NCBI GenBank assembly: GCA_965279125.1 | Contig: CBDIHL010000042.1 | Location: 1 to 64,000 of the forward strand | Length of the DNA stretch: 64,000 nucleotides | Source: Dinoroseobacter sp965279125 | GTDB lineage: Bacteria > Pseudomonadota > Alphaproteobacteria > Rhodobacterales > Rhodobacteraceae | Reading direction: 5' to 3' | In this document: in pieces, positions 44,269 through 53,777 of the stretch | Layout of the letters: the number at the start of each line of letters is the position of its first letter | How positions within the stretch are numbered: the first letter of the stretch is position 1 | The notes under the pieces: generated by a model | What the model was told of the DNA's origin: nothing | Databases searched by the model: none | Seen by the model: only the letters and a program-made list of their open reading frames with translations | Made by a program: the position numbers and the translations under genes

Positions 44269-44693
44269 TTGACGGTGATCGTGATCACTTCGCTCATCAC
44301 CGGCGGATTATGCGGCGTGTGTGTAAAGTCGCCGAGCAACAATTGGAGCGTATGCGTGCCCGCTGGCAGGTCCTTAGTGACTTGCGTCTGACCCCCGCCG
44401 AAATGCACGACCATGTCGCTTGCCGGCAAGCCTGCATTCATGTCGAGCGTATCTGGATCGGTGTTGATCAGCAGATGGTGATGCCCGGTGTTTTCGACCT
44501 CGATCCCGGCAGGTGCGATGCCCATCCCTTCAAGCCCAAACTGTATCGTGACGGGGTTCGAGACAGTTGCACCGTCGGCGGGCGATAGGATCATCGCCTT
44601 CGCGCCTTCGGGGGCCGGGCTACGATGGCCCTCGGCAAATGCAGGTGCAGCAAGCAAGGCGCTCGCGGCCAGAGCGGTCATGAAATGTTTCAT
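44265..44693 (-). CDS. DUF4399 domain protein (periplasmic)
   Basis: 142 residues from ATG 44693; signal peptide MKHFMTALAASALLAAPAFA. The mature domain has ILSPADGATVSNPVTIQFGL and NTGHHHLLINTDPDTLDMNA, matching DUF4399 (a His-rich, beta-sandwich family of unknown function). GHHHLLI could bind a metal. Usually single-gene in Rhodobacterales. Confidence 0.8.
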   Translation of the reverse strand: MKHFMTALAASALLAAPAFAEGHRSPAPEGAKAMILSPADGATVSNPVTIQFGLEGMGIAPAGIEVENTGHHHLLINTDPDTLDMNAGLPASDMVVHFGGGQTQVTKDLPAGTHTLQLLLGDFTHTPHNPPVMSEVITITVN

Positions 44694-44836
44694 AGTGTCC
44701 TCCCAGAACGGCGAGCGGGATTGCTCTGCCACCCTGGAACATAGATCAATCAGACACATTGACAACTTGTCGCAGGCCACCCGGCGGCGCGCATACACAA
44801 CGCCGGGTCGCTTGCACCCTCAGTCGTGGATCAGAA

Positions 44837-45322
44837 TCAGCTGTTCGTCGCGTGAAGATCGGTGAAGCTTACATTGTCTTCGGGCCGCGCCAGACCGCGC
44901 GACGCCATCTCGGCCTCGATCACACCGATCCGATCCGTTTCATGCAGCACATTGGACTCCACGCCGCCATGTGGTCCGGTGCGCATCGCGGTTGGATAGC
45001 TGTTTGCATAGGCCGCGAGCAGAGCATCATTGTCGACGCCTTCGTAGTAGGCAACTTGGTCCGTGCGCCACGCTTCCGAGTGCGCCGGACCCAGCAAGCT
45101 AAACTCGGCCAGATTGATGCTCGCAGGCGCATTGCCGAAAGATGTCACAATCTCTTGGTTGGTCATCTGAGTGCTTACATCTGACGATGCATCGGCAACA
45201 CCGCCTGAGACCACCGTATAGGTGGCAATACCCAAACCAACGATTGCAGCTGTCAGAACAACCCAATCAACGGTCACGGCACCATTTTCGTCTTGCTCAA
45301 AGGTCTTGATGTTCCAAGGCAT
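44837..45322 (-). CDS. Flp-pilin-like protein (orphan)
   Basis: 161 residues. Residues 10-37 (DENGAVTVDWVVLTAAIVGL, followed by GIATYTVV) look like the N-terminus of a type IVb Flp pilin: short charged leader, invariant Glu replaced here by Asp/Glu-like residues, then a single membrane helix. The rest is a 120-residue polar domain unlike compact Flp pilins (about 60 residues). No tad/cpa secretion genes lie nearby. It may be a pseudopilin or an unrelated anchored protein. Confidence 0.55.
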   Translation of the reverse strand: MPWNIKTFEQDENGAVTVDWVVLTAAIVGLGIATYTVVSGGVADASSDVSTQMTNQEIVTSFGNAPASINLAEFSLLGPAHSEAWRTDQVAYYEGVDNDALLAAYANSYPTAMRTGPHGGVESNVLHETDRIGVIEAEMASRGLARPEDNVSFTDLHATNS

Positions 45323-45425
45323 TGGTTCGTCTCCAAATCATTCGCTTTGAGACAGTCGTGCCTGCACAATCGGACCAAAAAATGGCCATTAAAAGGGAAT
45401 TACCGTCAATTCTAAGCGGCCCCCC

Positions 45426-45453
45426 AAAAAAATGGCCCCCAAAAATGGGAGCC
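45426..45453 (-). terminator. Terminator of the universal stress protein gene
   Basis: On the minus strand GGCTCCC (plus 45447-45453) pairs with GGGGGCC (plus 45434-45440; one G-U pair), followed by ATTTTTTT (plus 45426-45433). Confidence 0.75.
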
Positions 45454-45481
45454 AGTTAGGGAGAAATTCAGTGTCGGGCAG

Positions 45482-45889
45482 CTACCGCACCACATGCACC
45501 GCACAGGGCGCATGACGCACAACGCGCGCGGCTGTAGAGCCGAGGAAGTAGTCCTGCAACCCCGGACGATGGCTCGCGATCACGATTAGGTCGGCGTTGT
45601 TGTCTTCGGCATATTCCACGATCGTGCGGCCCGAATGGCCGTGAATAACCGCGACCTGCACATCGGGCGCCGGCCCCACCACTTCAGAAACCGCGTTGGC
45701 GATCCCGTCTTCCTGGTTCTTGGCGTGGTCTGCGGGCAGATACTCGGTCGCGTAGCTGGGCAATTGGTCGATCACGTTCAGCGCCGTGATCTTGCCGCCA
45801 TCTGCGCAAAGCGCACGCGCGATATCGAGGGCCGCGTTGGTGTCGCGCTCATGATCCAGCGCAATCGGCACGAGGATATTTTTGTACAT
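45482..45889 (-). CDS. Universal stress protein (UspA family)
   Basis: 135 residues with the Usp fold. MYKNILVPIALDHERDTNAA is the N-terminal strand, and HRPGLQDYFLGSTAARVVRH contains the G-x2-G-x9-GS(T/S) type ATP-binding motif. Usp proteins help cells survive starvation or oxidants. ATG 45889 is preferred over the upstream frame. It is divergent from the HugZ-like gene. Confidence 0.9.
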   Translation of the reverse strand: MYKNILVPIALDHERDTNAALDIARALCADGGKITALNVIDQLPSYATEYLPADHAKNQEDGIANAVSEVVGPAPDVQVAVIHGHSGRTIVEYAEDNNADLIVIASHRPGLQDYFLGSTAARVVRHAPCAVHVVR

Positions 45890-46007
45890 TGGGGTCGTCT
45901 CCAGCCAAAAGGTATATTCCATGCATAGCAGATGAAATACGCCCTCCACTTTGACCGGGATCAAGTCGCGGCTTGCAAACTTCAGTTTCCGCTCTCAAGT
46001 TCCGCGC

Positions 46008-46502
46008 ATGGTTGATAAACTAATCTCCCCGATCCGGCCAACGGATGAAGAAGCCCGCGCCTTAGCCCGACGGCTGATTGTTGAGGCTCGGTTTGGCGCG
46101 CTTGGTGTGCTCGACCCTGACTGCGGCGCGCCTTTGGTCAGCCGCATTGCCGTGGCCCGCGATGAGGCTGGCCAACCCTTGACATTAATCTCGGACCTAA
46201 GCCGCCACACAAAAGCTCTGCGTGCAAACCCCAACGCCTCGTTATTACTGGGTGAGCCCGGTCCAAAGGGCGATCCGCTCACCCATCCGCGTATCACTTT
46301 GCAAGGGGTCGCCGCGTTCGTCCCGCAAGGCGACCGGGAGCACGAGACCTTACGCGCGCTCTATCTGACTCAGCACCCCAAAGCACAACTTTATATCGAC
46401 TTTGCCGATTTCCATCTTGTGAGGCTCGCGGTAACAACAGCCTTCCTGAACGGAGGTTTCGGCAAAGCCTTCACCCTGACAGCGGCTGATATAGCACGAT
46501 GA
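46008..46502 (+). CDS. HugZ/pyridoxamine 5'-phosphate oxidase-like protein
   Basis: 164 residues from ATG 46008. LLVEARFGALG-type segment VEARFGALGVLDPDCGAPLV and SDLSRHTKALRANPNASLLL match the split-barrel FMN-binding family; HugZ-type members act on haem. It lacks the C-terminal HugZ domain (DUF2470), so is single-domain. It overlaps the YdcF-like gene by 4 bases (ATGA) and is probably co-transcribed. Confidence 0.85.
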   Translation: MVDKLISPIRPTDEEARALARRLIVEARFGALGVLDPDCGAPLVSRIAVARDEAGQPLTLISDLSRHTKALRANPNASLLLGEPGPKGDPLTHPRITLQGVAAFVPQGDREHETLRALYLTQHPKAQLYIDFADFHLVRLAVTTAFLNGGFGKAFTLTAADIAR

Positions 46503-47002
46503 AACCCGCCCATGTAGTTCTCGGTGCGCTCGTGCGCGCGAACGGTGCGCCCAGCGATGCGTTGATGCGGCGTAGCTTGACCGGGGCCGAGGCCATCCTT
46601 CGCAAGCAAGCCACCATCCTGATCTTGTCCGGAGGCGGTGTTCCCAGCGAAGCCGCGGTGGCCGCCGATATCGTCGAGGCACGCGGCGTCCCCGCATCCC
46701 GGCTGCGGCTGGAGGAAGATGCCCGCAATACCGTCGAGAACATCACCAACGCATGGGCGCTGGCCTGGGAGGAAGGCTATCACGGGTTAGTGCTGATCAC
46801 GGACCGCACGCACCTGCCGCGCGCACTCTTGATCGCGCGCATCCTCGGCGTGCCCGCCACAGGGTATGTGGCCGAAGACCATGGCTATCCGCCGGACCCA
46901 AAAGCGCAAGCCAAGTCGGCGTTGCGCGAGTTGGCCAGCACACCGCTTTCGGTGATGCGTGCCGTGCGGATACGGCTGGGCGAGATGTTGCAGCGTCCCT
47001 AA
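46499..47002 (+). CDS. YdcF family (DUF218) protein
   Basis: 167 residues, soluble, with the DUF218 core: VVLGALVRANGAPSD, LILSGGGVPSEAAVAADIVE and EEDARNTVENITNAW with VLITDRTHLPRALLIA. The family includes E. coli YdcF and SanA-like proteins; a hydrolase-like or SAM-binding role has been proposed but not established. Coupled to the upstream gene by an ATGA overlap and followed by a terminator. Confidence 0.87.
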   Translation: MKPAHVVLGALVRANGAPSDALMRRSLTGAEAILRKQATILILSGGGVPSEAAVAADIVEARGVPASRLRLEEDARNTVENITNAWALAWEEGYHGLVLITDRTHLPRALLIARILGVPATGYVAEDHGYPPDPKAQAKSALRELASTPLSVMRAVRIRLGEMLQRP

Positions 47003-47008
47003 CAAAAA

Positions 47009-47035
47009 CCCCGGCCTGTTTGCACAAGACCGGGG
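47009..47035. terminator. Terminator between ydcF-like gene and pectate-lyase-like pseudogene
   Basis: CCCCGG (47009-47014) pairs with CCGGGG (47030-47035). An A tract (47004-47008) precedes it and CAATTG follows; it can serve the two convergent genes. Confidence 0.6.
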
Positions 47036-47058
47036 CAATTGCATTGGCTCTTTAGCCT

Positions 47059-49351
47059 CTAGATCGGGTTATCCATGCGCCCGGTCACATAAACGCGCCC
47101 CTCAACCGCATAAGGAAAATTCATCCTAGCTTGGGTGTTATTTGGCCCATGGTTCGCGTTGAAGCTAAAGCTCGGGAAGACCTGATTGTTGCTGCCATCA
47201 CGTAGGATGCCATCGACCACGGCGCTGGTGATTTGGCGCAGATTGCCATCAAACGGGAGATATCTCTCGAAATCCAGCACCCAGTTTTTCTCGGGACTGT
47301 TGCGGTCAAAATCAACGGTGACGGGATTGATCGTGAAATTCTCGACATCGTTGAAAATGTTGCCGTCAAAAGTCACGTTCCGCATCCGCCCGCTGTCCAA
47401 AGACGCGATCGAGTCGTCGACCTTCTCCACCCGGTCCAGACGCACATCGAGCGATTTGAACACGTTGTTGGTGACGGACAGACCGTGGATGAAATGCCCC
47501 GAGCCATGCGGTTTGATCACGATGAAACTAAACAGGCTATTGCCGTTGTTCAGCGTAAAGATGTTGTCGGCAATCGTCAGACCACCAAAAGACAACTCGA
47601 CGCCATAATCCGGGGTCTCATCATACTCGTTGGTCCATTCGATATAGCTGTTGTCGATGTAATTGCCGTAGACGGTGCTTTTCAAATTCAGCTGCGTGAA
47701 GATCAGCCCTGCCGTGCGCTGCGCACTGCCATCGCCGTCGCCTTGGAACCAGTGGTTGCCGGTCACGATATGGCCCGCGCCGTTCATCACCACGAAATGC
47801 TTGAAGCGCACGGCCCGACTGTGGCGCAGCTTCACGTCATTGGCGTTCACATTGAACCCAATCGCGGTCCGTTGCGCGACCGGCAAGCCCAATTCGCTTG
47901 AGATGAAATTGCACCGATCAATCAACATGCCCTGACAGCCGACCCCCACCGAGGTGATCCCGCGATCCTTCGGTTTGGTGAAGTCGCAATCGCGCAGATG
48001 GAAGATATCCCCATCATGCGCCAGCATGATCGCCGAGGCGCGGCTGTTGCAGCGGAAATCGACCTCATGGAAGATAAACTTTGCCATTCGGCTGAAGCCC
48101 GAGAAATCGAGCATGTATTTGAAGCGCGTGAACGTAAACGTCTGGGTGCCCGCCGCGTCGTAAAGCGGTTGGCTCAGCGTCAGCTTGCCCGTCGCATTGT
48201 TCTTGGCCAGAACATAAATCTCACGCCCGACGCCGTCGCCTTCCACCAAAGATCCCACCTCGATCTGCGAGATATTGGCGACATGCTTCAGCTCTAGCGG
48301 GTTAGAGGTCGCGTAAGTCGCCTGTGATGCAACCACATCAGGATCCCAATCGCTGCTCGCTTCGGCGTTGAACTGCCCATTGCGGATCATCTTGCGAATA
48401 GTCGATTCCGCCTGATTTCCGACAATCGCGTGCAGATCAAGCGGTGCGTCTACCTGAATAACCCGGCCACACAAATCCAGTGCATCATGATCGGCATTGT
48501 TGAACAACGCCTGCACCGCTTTCTTGAAACCCGTCATCTCGTCGCCGAACGCGTCATAGTAAACGTCGAGGTTGAAGTTGCGCAGCAAGTGCAAGCGCTT
48601 GTCATCCGGCATTTGCACCTGTCCCGAGAACCGCACTTCGGAGGGTAAACGTCACATGGTCGTCCAACTGAAAAGTGCCCTCGGGCACCAGCACGCGCCG
48701 ACCATTTGCGGCCGCATCTGCCGCCTCGAAGGCCGCACTGTCATCGGTGTTGCCGTCGCCCATAGCCCCAAAGTCGCGCACATCGACCCAGTCCATCATA
48801 TCGCGCTGAAAGACATGGGTTACATCTTCGATGCGCATATTCTCGATCCGCACCACGCCGCCCGTCGGTCCGGTCAAGTCCAGCCCGAAATGCCCATAGA
48901 TCGGGGCCAAGCCCCACGGCATATCCACGCCGCCCCGCGTGCCCGAGCCAACAATGGCGGAAATCTCGACCACCTGCCCATACGAGGTCAGCGTTGTCGT
49001 CGGCCCTTGCTCGATCAAGCCATTGGCATGGTCGCCTCCGCCCTCGCCCGCCCAAGCGCCGATTTGCGCCGTTGGCAAGTTGCCCGAGATCGCCTTGATC
49101 CGCACCGACACGCGCAGATAACACCCCGGCACAATCGGCGTCTCGCCCTTGTAGCGGACGCGCGTCAGGCTCTCGATCTTCATTACCTCAAGGCAATTGC
49201 CAAAATCCCCGTCCGACGGGACGATCGCCGCGTTCGATGCGTTGTGCCATTCGGCGGTGGACGGGGTGCCATTGCCTTGGCTCCAATCTCGAAGCCCCTC
49301 GGAAAAGGCGGGGGGCATCAATTGCAGACCTTCGGTAACTGCCTTGTTCAT
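47059..49351 (-). pseudogene. Pectate-lyase-superfamily (glycosyl hydrolase 28-related) gene with one-base frameshift
   Basis: Two frames read on the minus strand fit one protein. The first starts at ATG 49351 (AGAGG upstream; MNKAVTEGLQLMPPAFSEGL) and ends out of frame at 48602; the second runs from about 48639 to 47059. In the first, MDWVDVRDFGAMGDGNTDDS is the classic start of Pectate_lyase_3; the second holds right-handed parallel beta-helix repeats (for example GSGHFIHGLSVTNNVF and NVTFDGNIFNDV). One extra base near 48640 (a G of GGAGGG on the plus strand) separates them; removing it gives a continuous 763-residue protein reading TFTLEVRFSG. It would otherwise be an exported or surface polysaccharide-binding or cleaving protein. 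It could be a genuine inactivation or a sequencing error. Confidence 0.85.
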
Positions 49352-49638
49352 CGCGGACCTCTTTGACCGGCAAACGGACACCGATCAAAGACGCACGCAG
49401 GACGAGCTGTCGGGACCAGGTCCGATGCTCATTCTGGAAAAAATCGGACGAGACAGGCTCGACCACACAGGCTCCACCATAGACGCAGCCGCGTTACCAA
49501 CAGGTTAACGCACCGTGCGGTGCCTGCGGCCCCGAAGGGTCTGATCCAATCCGCGCCGCTTGCGCATATAGGCGCAGTTCAGGAAACAGTGAAGCACGCG
49601 ATCTTGCCTGCACCCGGTGCCTGAGATTAACTATCCCC

Positions 49639-51144
49639 ATGGGTTTAGGGGACAATCATCCGACGCGCCGCCTGTTTTTGGGGGGCCTCGCGGCCAGCTT
49701 GGGCAGCGCTGCTTTCGCTGGTGCGCCGGACACGTCAATCTGGCCCGCTCCGCGCCCCGTGGATTGGACCAAACGCACCCTGCCCAGTATCGACGATCTG
49801 ATCGCCCAAGCCGGCTTCGCTGGCAAAACCGGGATTGCCCTTGCCGATGCCCGCACCGGACAGATCATCGAGGCGCATAGCCCCCTGCTCGCCCAGCCGC
49901 CCGCATCTGTGACCAAGGCAATCACGGCGCTCTATGCGCTCGACTCTCTTGGACCCGCCTTCAGGTTTCGCACCCGACTGATCGCCAATGGACCGATCTT
50001 GAACGGACGCCTTGACGGCGATCTGATCCTCGCTGGCGGCGGTGATCCCACGCTCGATACCAACGCGCTCGCAGGTATGGCAGCGCAGCTCAAAGCAACG
50101 GGTCTGCGCGAGATCACAGGACGCTTGCGCGTTGCCGAAGGGGCGCTCCCCACAATCCCCCTGATCGACAGCAGTCAACCCGATCACGTGGGCTATAACC
50201 CAACGATCTCGGGGCTGAACCTTAACTTCAATCGCGTCTACTTTGAATGGAAGCAAGCTGCCGAGAACGCTTACGAGGTCGTCATGGACGCGCGCTCGGA
50301 CCGCTTCCGCCCGCGTGTGACCGTGTCCGACATGCGCATCGAGGATCGCGATCTGCCTATCTTTACCTATGCCAATTCCGGGGGGCGCGACCGCTGGACC
50401 GTGGCCCGCTCGGCGCTCGGCCGCGAAGGAGGGCGCTGGCTGCCCGTGCGCCACCCCGGTGCCTATGCCGCCGAGGTGTTCCAAACCCTTGTCGGCGCGC
50501 ACGGTATCCAGTTGCGCTTGGGCGATCCAGTGCCCGGCAGGGCCATCTCCGGCAGCATTTTGGTCGAACACACCAGCGATGACCTCAACGAGGTGCTGCG
50601 GCAGATGCTGCGCTGGTCCACCAACATCACCGCCGAGGCTGTGGGTCTATCCGCCACGGGCGCACGCAGCCTCAACAACACCTCTCTCGAGCGGTCCGGC
50701 AAGGCCATGGCCGATTGGCTAAGCACGACCTATGGGGCAAATCGGCCAAGTTTTGTGGATCATTCCGGCCTCGGTGACGCGTCGCGCATCACCCCTCGCG
50801 ACATGGTTCACGCCCTCTCCAGCGCGGGGGCCGAAAGCGCGCTGCGCGGTATTCTCAAGGACATTGCGATGCGGGATCGCAACGGCGATGTTGTGCCCGA
50901 CAGCCCCACAAAAGTTGTCGCCAAAACCGGAACGCTGAACTTCGTCTCGACCCTCGCGGGCTACATGCGCACGCCGAACGGGCGCGATCTGGCCTTTGCG
51001 ATTTTCTCGTCAGACATGCCGCACCGCGCGCGCCTGACCCGCGCTCAGCGGGAACGCCCCGACGGCGGCCGCGCTTGGACGCGCCGAGCGAGGGGCCTGC
51101 AAACAGATCTGCTCAGACGGTGGAGCATTGCCCATGACGCCTAA
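49639..51144 (+). CDS. dacB: D-alanyl-D-alanine carboxypeptidase/endopeptidase (PBP4 type)
   Basis: 501 residues. The active-site motifs are SxxK in PPASVTKAI, SxN in WSTNITAEAV and KTG in VVAKTGTLN. A twin-arginine signal (TRRLFLGGLAASLGSAAFA) suggests Tat export. The protein trims peptidoglycan stem peptides in the periplasm. ATG 49639 is preferred because it directly precedes the Tat signal. The 287-base gap upstream (49352-49638) holds no gene I can support. Confidence 0.93.
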   Translation: MGLGDNHPTRRLFLGGLAASLGSAAFAGAPDTSIWPAPRPVDWTKRTLPSIDDLIAQAGFAGKTGIALADARTGQIIEAHSPLLAQPPASVTKAITALYALDSLGPAFRFRTRLIANGPILNGRLDGDLILAGGGDPTLDTNALAGMAAQLKATGLREITGRLRVAEGALPTIPLIDSSQPDHVGYNPTISGLNLNFNRVYFEWKQAAENAYEVVMDARSDRFRPRVTVSDMRIEDRDLPIFTYANSGGRDRWTVARSALGREGGRWLPVRHPGAYAAEVFQTLVGAHGIQLRLGDPVPGRAISGSILVEHTSDDLNEVLRQMLRWSTNITAEAVGLSATGARSLNNTSLERSGKAMADWLSTTYGANRPSFVDHSGLGDASRITPRDMVHALSSAGAESALRGILKDIAMRDRNGDVVPDSPTKVVAKTGTLNFVSTLAGYMRTPNGRDLAFAIFSSDMPHRARLTRAQRERPDGGRAWTRRARGLQTDLLRRWSIAHDA

Positions 51145-51159
51145 ACCTTACGGCGAAGC

Positions 51160-51570
51160 TCAGACCCCGACGCCGGGCATCGCAACCATCTGCACGCCGT
51201 TGATCTGCCAGCCATCCGCCGTCTCGATCATCGAGTAATCCAACTGATGCAAACCGCCTTGGGCATCGCGCACTTGCACCCGCTGAAACAGACGCCCGGC
51301 CTCTTCACGCAGTCCGAGAAACTGCACATCAGACGGGCGCCAAACCATCGGATAGCCCTGCCGGACCATCATCCCAAAGCGATCCGGAGTCCCAAAAAAC
51401 ATCCGAATGTTCGGGGCAGCAAACGTAAATGCTGTGGCAAAATCATCGACCTTAAAGGCCTCGATTTGGCTTTGGATCGTGCCCTCAATCGCAGGGTTTT
51501 CCGCCATCTGCGCCAGCGAGGGACTGCCCAGAGCCACCGCCAACACACTCGCCCAGATCAGTCGTTTCAT
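51160..51570 (-). CDS. DUF4864 domain protein (secreted)
   Basis: 136 residues from ATG 51570 with a signal peptide MKRLIWASVLAVALGSPSLA. The mature part matches DUF4864, an NTF2-like fold: QIEAFKVDDFATAFTFAAPN and YPMVWRPSDVQFLGL, WQINGVQMVAMPGVGV. Function unknown. It is 57 bases downstream of lysK on the same strand and convergent with dacB. Confidence 0.8.
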   Translation of the reverse strand: MKRLIWASVLAVALGSPSLAQMAENPAIEGTIQSQIEAFKVDDFATAFTFAAPNIRMFFGTPDRFGMMVRQGYPMVWRPSDVQFLGLREEAGRLFQRVQVRDAQGGLHQLDYSMIETADGWQINGVQMVAMPGVGV

Positions 51571-51627
51571 CGGCTCTCTCCCATTCTCCATGGGAAAGAG
51601 CCTAGCTTTCAATTGGCCTTGGTCAAA

Positions 51628-53217
51628 TCAGGCGTCTGGCGTCGCCATCTCACCGCGCGCACCCGCCTCGATCAGCGCAATGCTCTCGTCGATGCCATAA
51701 AGCGCCACAAGCCCGCCAAAACGCGGTCCCTGATCCGCGCCCAGAAGCACCTGATAGAGGGCCGTGAACCAGTCACGCAGGGGCTCGAACCCATGCGCCT
51801 TGCCCACGGCAAAGACCTCAGATTGCAAGCCTTCCGCGTCCAATCCGCCGTCCCACGCCTTCAGCCGCGCGACCAAATCCATCATCGCCGCCGCCTCGAC
51901 CTCCGAGGGCGCACGGTAGACCTTCTTCGGCTTCACCTGCTCGTTATAGTAGCGCACAGCAAAGCCCGCCGCCGCATCCAGATCGGGGTGCGTCTCAGCC
52001 GAAGCATCCGGCGCATAACGCTGGATAAAGCCCCAAAGCGTCGCGGCATCCTCGGCCCCGGCCACACTGGCGAGGTTGAGAAGCATCGCAAACGGCACCT
52101 CTAGGTTCGACGCGGGCGGCTTGCCGTTATGGACATGCCACACCGGATTGTTCAGCCGCGCCTTGTCGTCTTGGCCGTCAAAGCCACGCAAATGCTGGTG
52201 ATATTCGTCCACCGCCTTCGGGATCACATCAAAATGCAGACGCTTGGCCGTACGCGGCTTTTGGAACATGAACAGGCTCAGGCTTTCGGCAGGCGCATAG
52301 GCGAGCCATTCTTCCATCGTCAGGCCATTGCCTTTTGACTTCGAGATTTTCTGCCCTTCGCCATCCAGGAACAACTCATACGTATAGCTCTCCGGCGGGG
52401 TCCCCCCCAAAGCGCGGCAGATCTTCGTCGATTGCGTCACCGATTCCATCAGGTCCTTGCCCGACATCTCGTAATCCACGCCAAGGGCCGCCCAGCGCAG
52501 CGCCCAATCGGGCTTCCACTGCATCTTGACGTTGCCGCCGGTGACCGGAATCTCGATCCGCTCGCCATCCGGCTCCGCATAGACAATCGTGCCCTTCTCG
52601 ACATTCCGCTCCAGCACCGGAACCTGCAAGACATGGCCCGTTTTCGGGCTGATCGGCAGGAAGGGCGAATAGGTCGCCTGACGGTCCGCGCCCAAGGTCG
52701 GCAGCATGATCCCCATGATCTTATCGAACCGCTCAAGCGCGCGGATCAGCATCTCGTCGAAGCGACCTGAGGTGTAATAGTCGGTCGAGCTGGCAAATTC
52801 ATACTCGAACCCGAACCCATCCAGAAACTCACGCAACCGCGCATTGTTGTGCTGCGCAAAGCCTTCATGGGTGCCAAACGGGTCACGCACGCGCGTCAGC
52901 GGCAGGTTCAGGTCCTGCTCCATCTCCTTGCCGTTCGGCACGTTGCCCGGCACTTTGCGCAAGCCGTCCATATCGTCGGAAAAGCAGATCAGCTTGGTGG
53001 GAATGTCGCTCAGGACCTCGAACGCTTGACGCACCATCGTCGTGCGCGCGACTTCGCCAAAGGTGCCGATATGCGGCAAGCCTGACGGCCCGTATCCGGT
53101 CTGGAACAAGACATAGCCCTTCTCCGGCGCGCCCTTTGCGTAGCGTTTCAGAAGCTTGCGGGCTTCTTCAAACGGCCAGGCTTTGGAGCTCATCGCGGCG
53201 TCGCGCAGATCGGACAT
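51628..53217 (-). CDS. lysK: Lysyl-tRNA synthetase, class I
   Basis: 529 residues. This is the class I (archaeal-type) enzyme, not class II LysS: HIGH is HIGT in YGPSGLPHIGTFGEV and KMSKS is KISKSKG in GEGQKISKSKGNGL. Class I LysRS is standard in alphaproteobacteria such as Rhodobacterales. It attaches lysine to tRNA-Lys. It begins at ATG 53217. Residues about 1-300 form the Rossmann catalytic domain and the remainder the anticodon-binding helices. Confidence 0.96.
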   Translation of the reverse strand: MSDLRDAAMSSKAWPFEEARKLLKRYAKGAPEKGYVLFQTGYGPSGLPHIGTFGEVARTTMVRQAFEVLSDIPTKLICFSDDMDGLRKVPGNVPNGKEMEQDLNLPLTRVRDPFGTHEGFAQHNNARLREFLDGFGFEYEFASSTDYYTSGRFDEMLIRALERFDKIMGIMLPTLGADRQATYSPFLPISPKTGHVLQVPVLERNVEKGTIVYAEPDGERIEIPVTGGNVKMQWKPDWALRWAALGVDYEMSGKDLMESVTQSTKICRALGGTPPESYTYELFLDGEGQKISKSKGNGLTMEEWLAYAPAESLSLFMFQKPRTAKRLHFDVIPKAVDEYHQHLRGFDGQDDKARLNNPVWHVHNGKPPASNLEVPFAMLLNLASVAGAEDAATLWGFIQRYAPDASAETHPDLDAAAGFAVRYYNEQVKPKKVYRAPSEVEAAAMMDLVARLKAWDGGLDAEGLQSEVFAVGKAHGFEPLRDWFTALYQVLLGADQGPRFGGLVALYGIDESIALIEAGARGEMATPDA

Positions 53218-53334
53218 CTTGGGTTTCCTTCAAACAAGCACGCGGCCCCACGCCGCGCGTGCCCGCTAGCTATTGCCGGGGCGCGGTGGCGTCAATAATG
53301 TCCACCCGAACCGCATGCCGCAGGAGGCACCCGA

Positions 53335-53760
53335 ATGTCCGACGATGTGATCCAAACCCTGACCGCGCAAGACGCGCTCGTCGCCGTCATGGTCGCCGTG
53401 TCCGCGTCCGACGAGTTGATCCGCACGTCCGAGTTGGTCGCGATCCAGAAGATCGTGAACCACCTGCCTGTGTTCGGGGACTATGATGCGGATCGCATCA
53501 GCCGCGTGTCCACCCTCGTGTTTGACCTGCTGACCGAGGAAGACGGCCTCGACGCGCTGTTCGGCCTCGTGCGTGAAGCCTTGCCAGTAAAACTGAACGA
53601 GACCGCCTATGCCATGGCCTGCGATGTCGCCGCCGCCGATGGCCAACTGGTCGAGACGGAGCTGCGCCTGCTGGCCGAAATCCGCTACGAGCTAGACATA
53701 GACCGCCTCGCCGCCGCCGCGATCGAGCGTGGGGCGCGCGCGCGGCATATGCATCTTTAG
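53335..53760 (+). CDS. TerB-like (tellurite resistance) domain protein
   Basis: 141 residues, all helical. The TerB signature is repeated as VAVSASDELIRTSELVAIQK and VAAADGQLVETELRLLAEIR, with acidic pockets (Asp/Glu) that bind Ca2+ or other metals. TerB domains occur in tellurite and stress/defence systems. It is divergent from lysK and followed 17 bases later by a P-loop ATPase gene. Confidence 0.82.
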   Translation: MSDDVIQTLTAQDALVAVMVAVSASDELIRTSELVAIQKIVNHLPVFGDYDADRISRVSTLVFDLLTEEDGLDALFGLVREALPVKLNETAYAMACDVAAADGQLVETELRLLAEIRYELDIDRLAAAAIERGARARHMHL

Positions 53761-53777
53761 TACGGCAGGAACACCAG

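Noticed and set aside
45374..45450. Three CCAAAAA(A)ATGG-like direct repeats
   Set aside because: They are explained at least in part by the terminator of the universal stress protein gene and A/T tracts; not convincing as a separate element.
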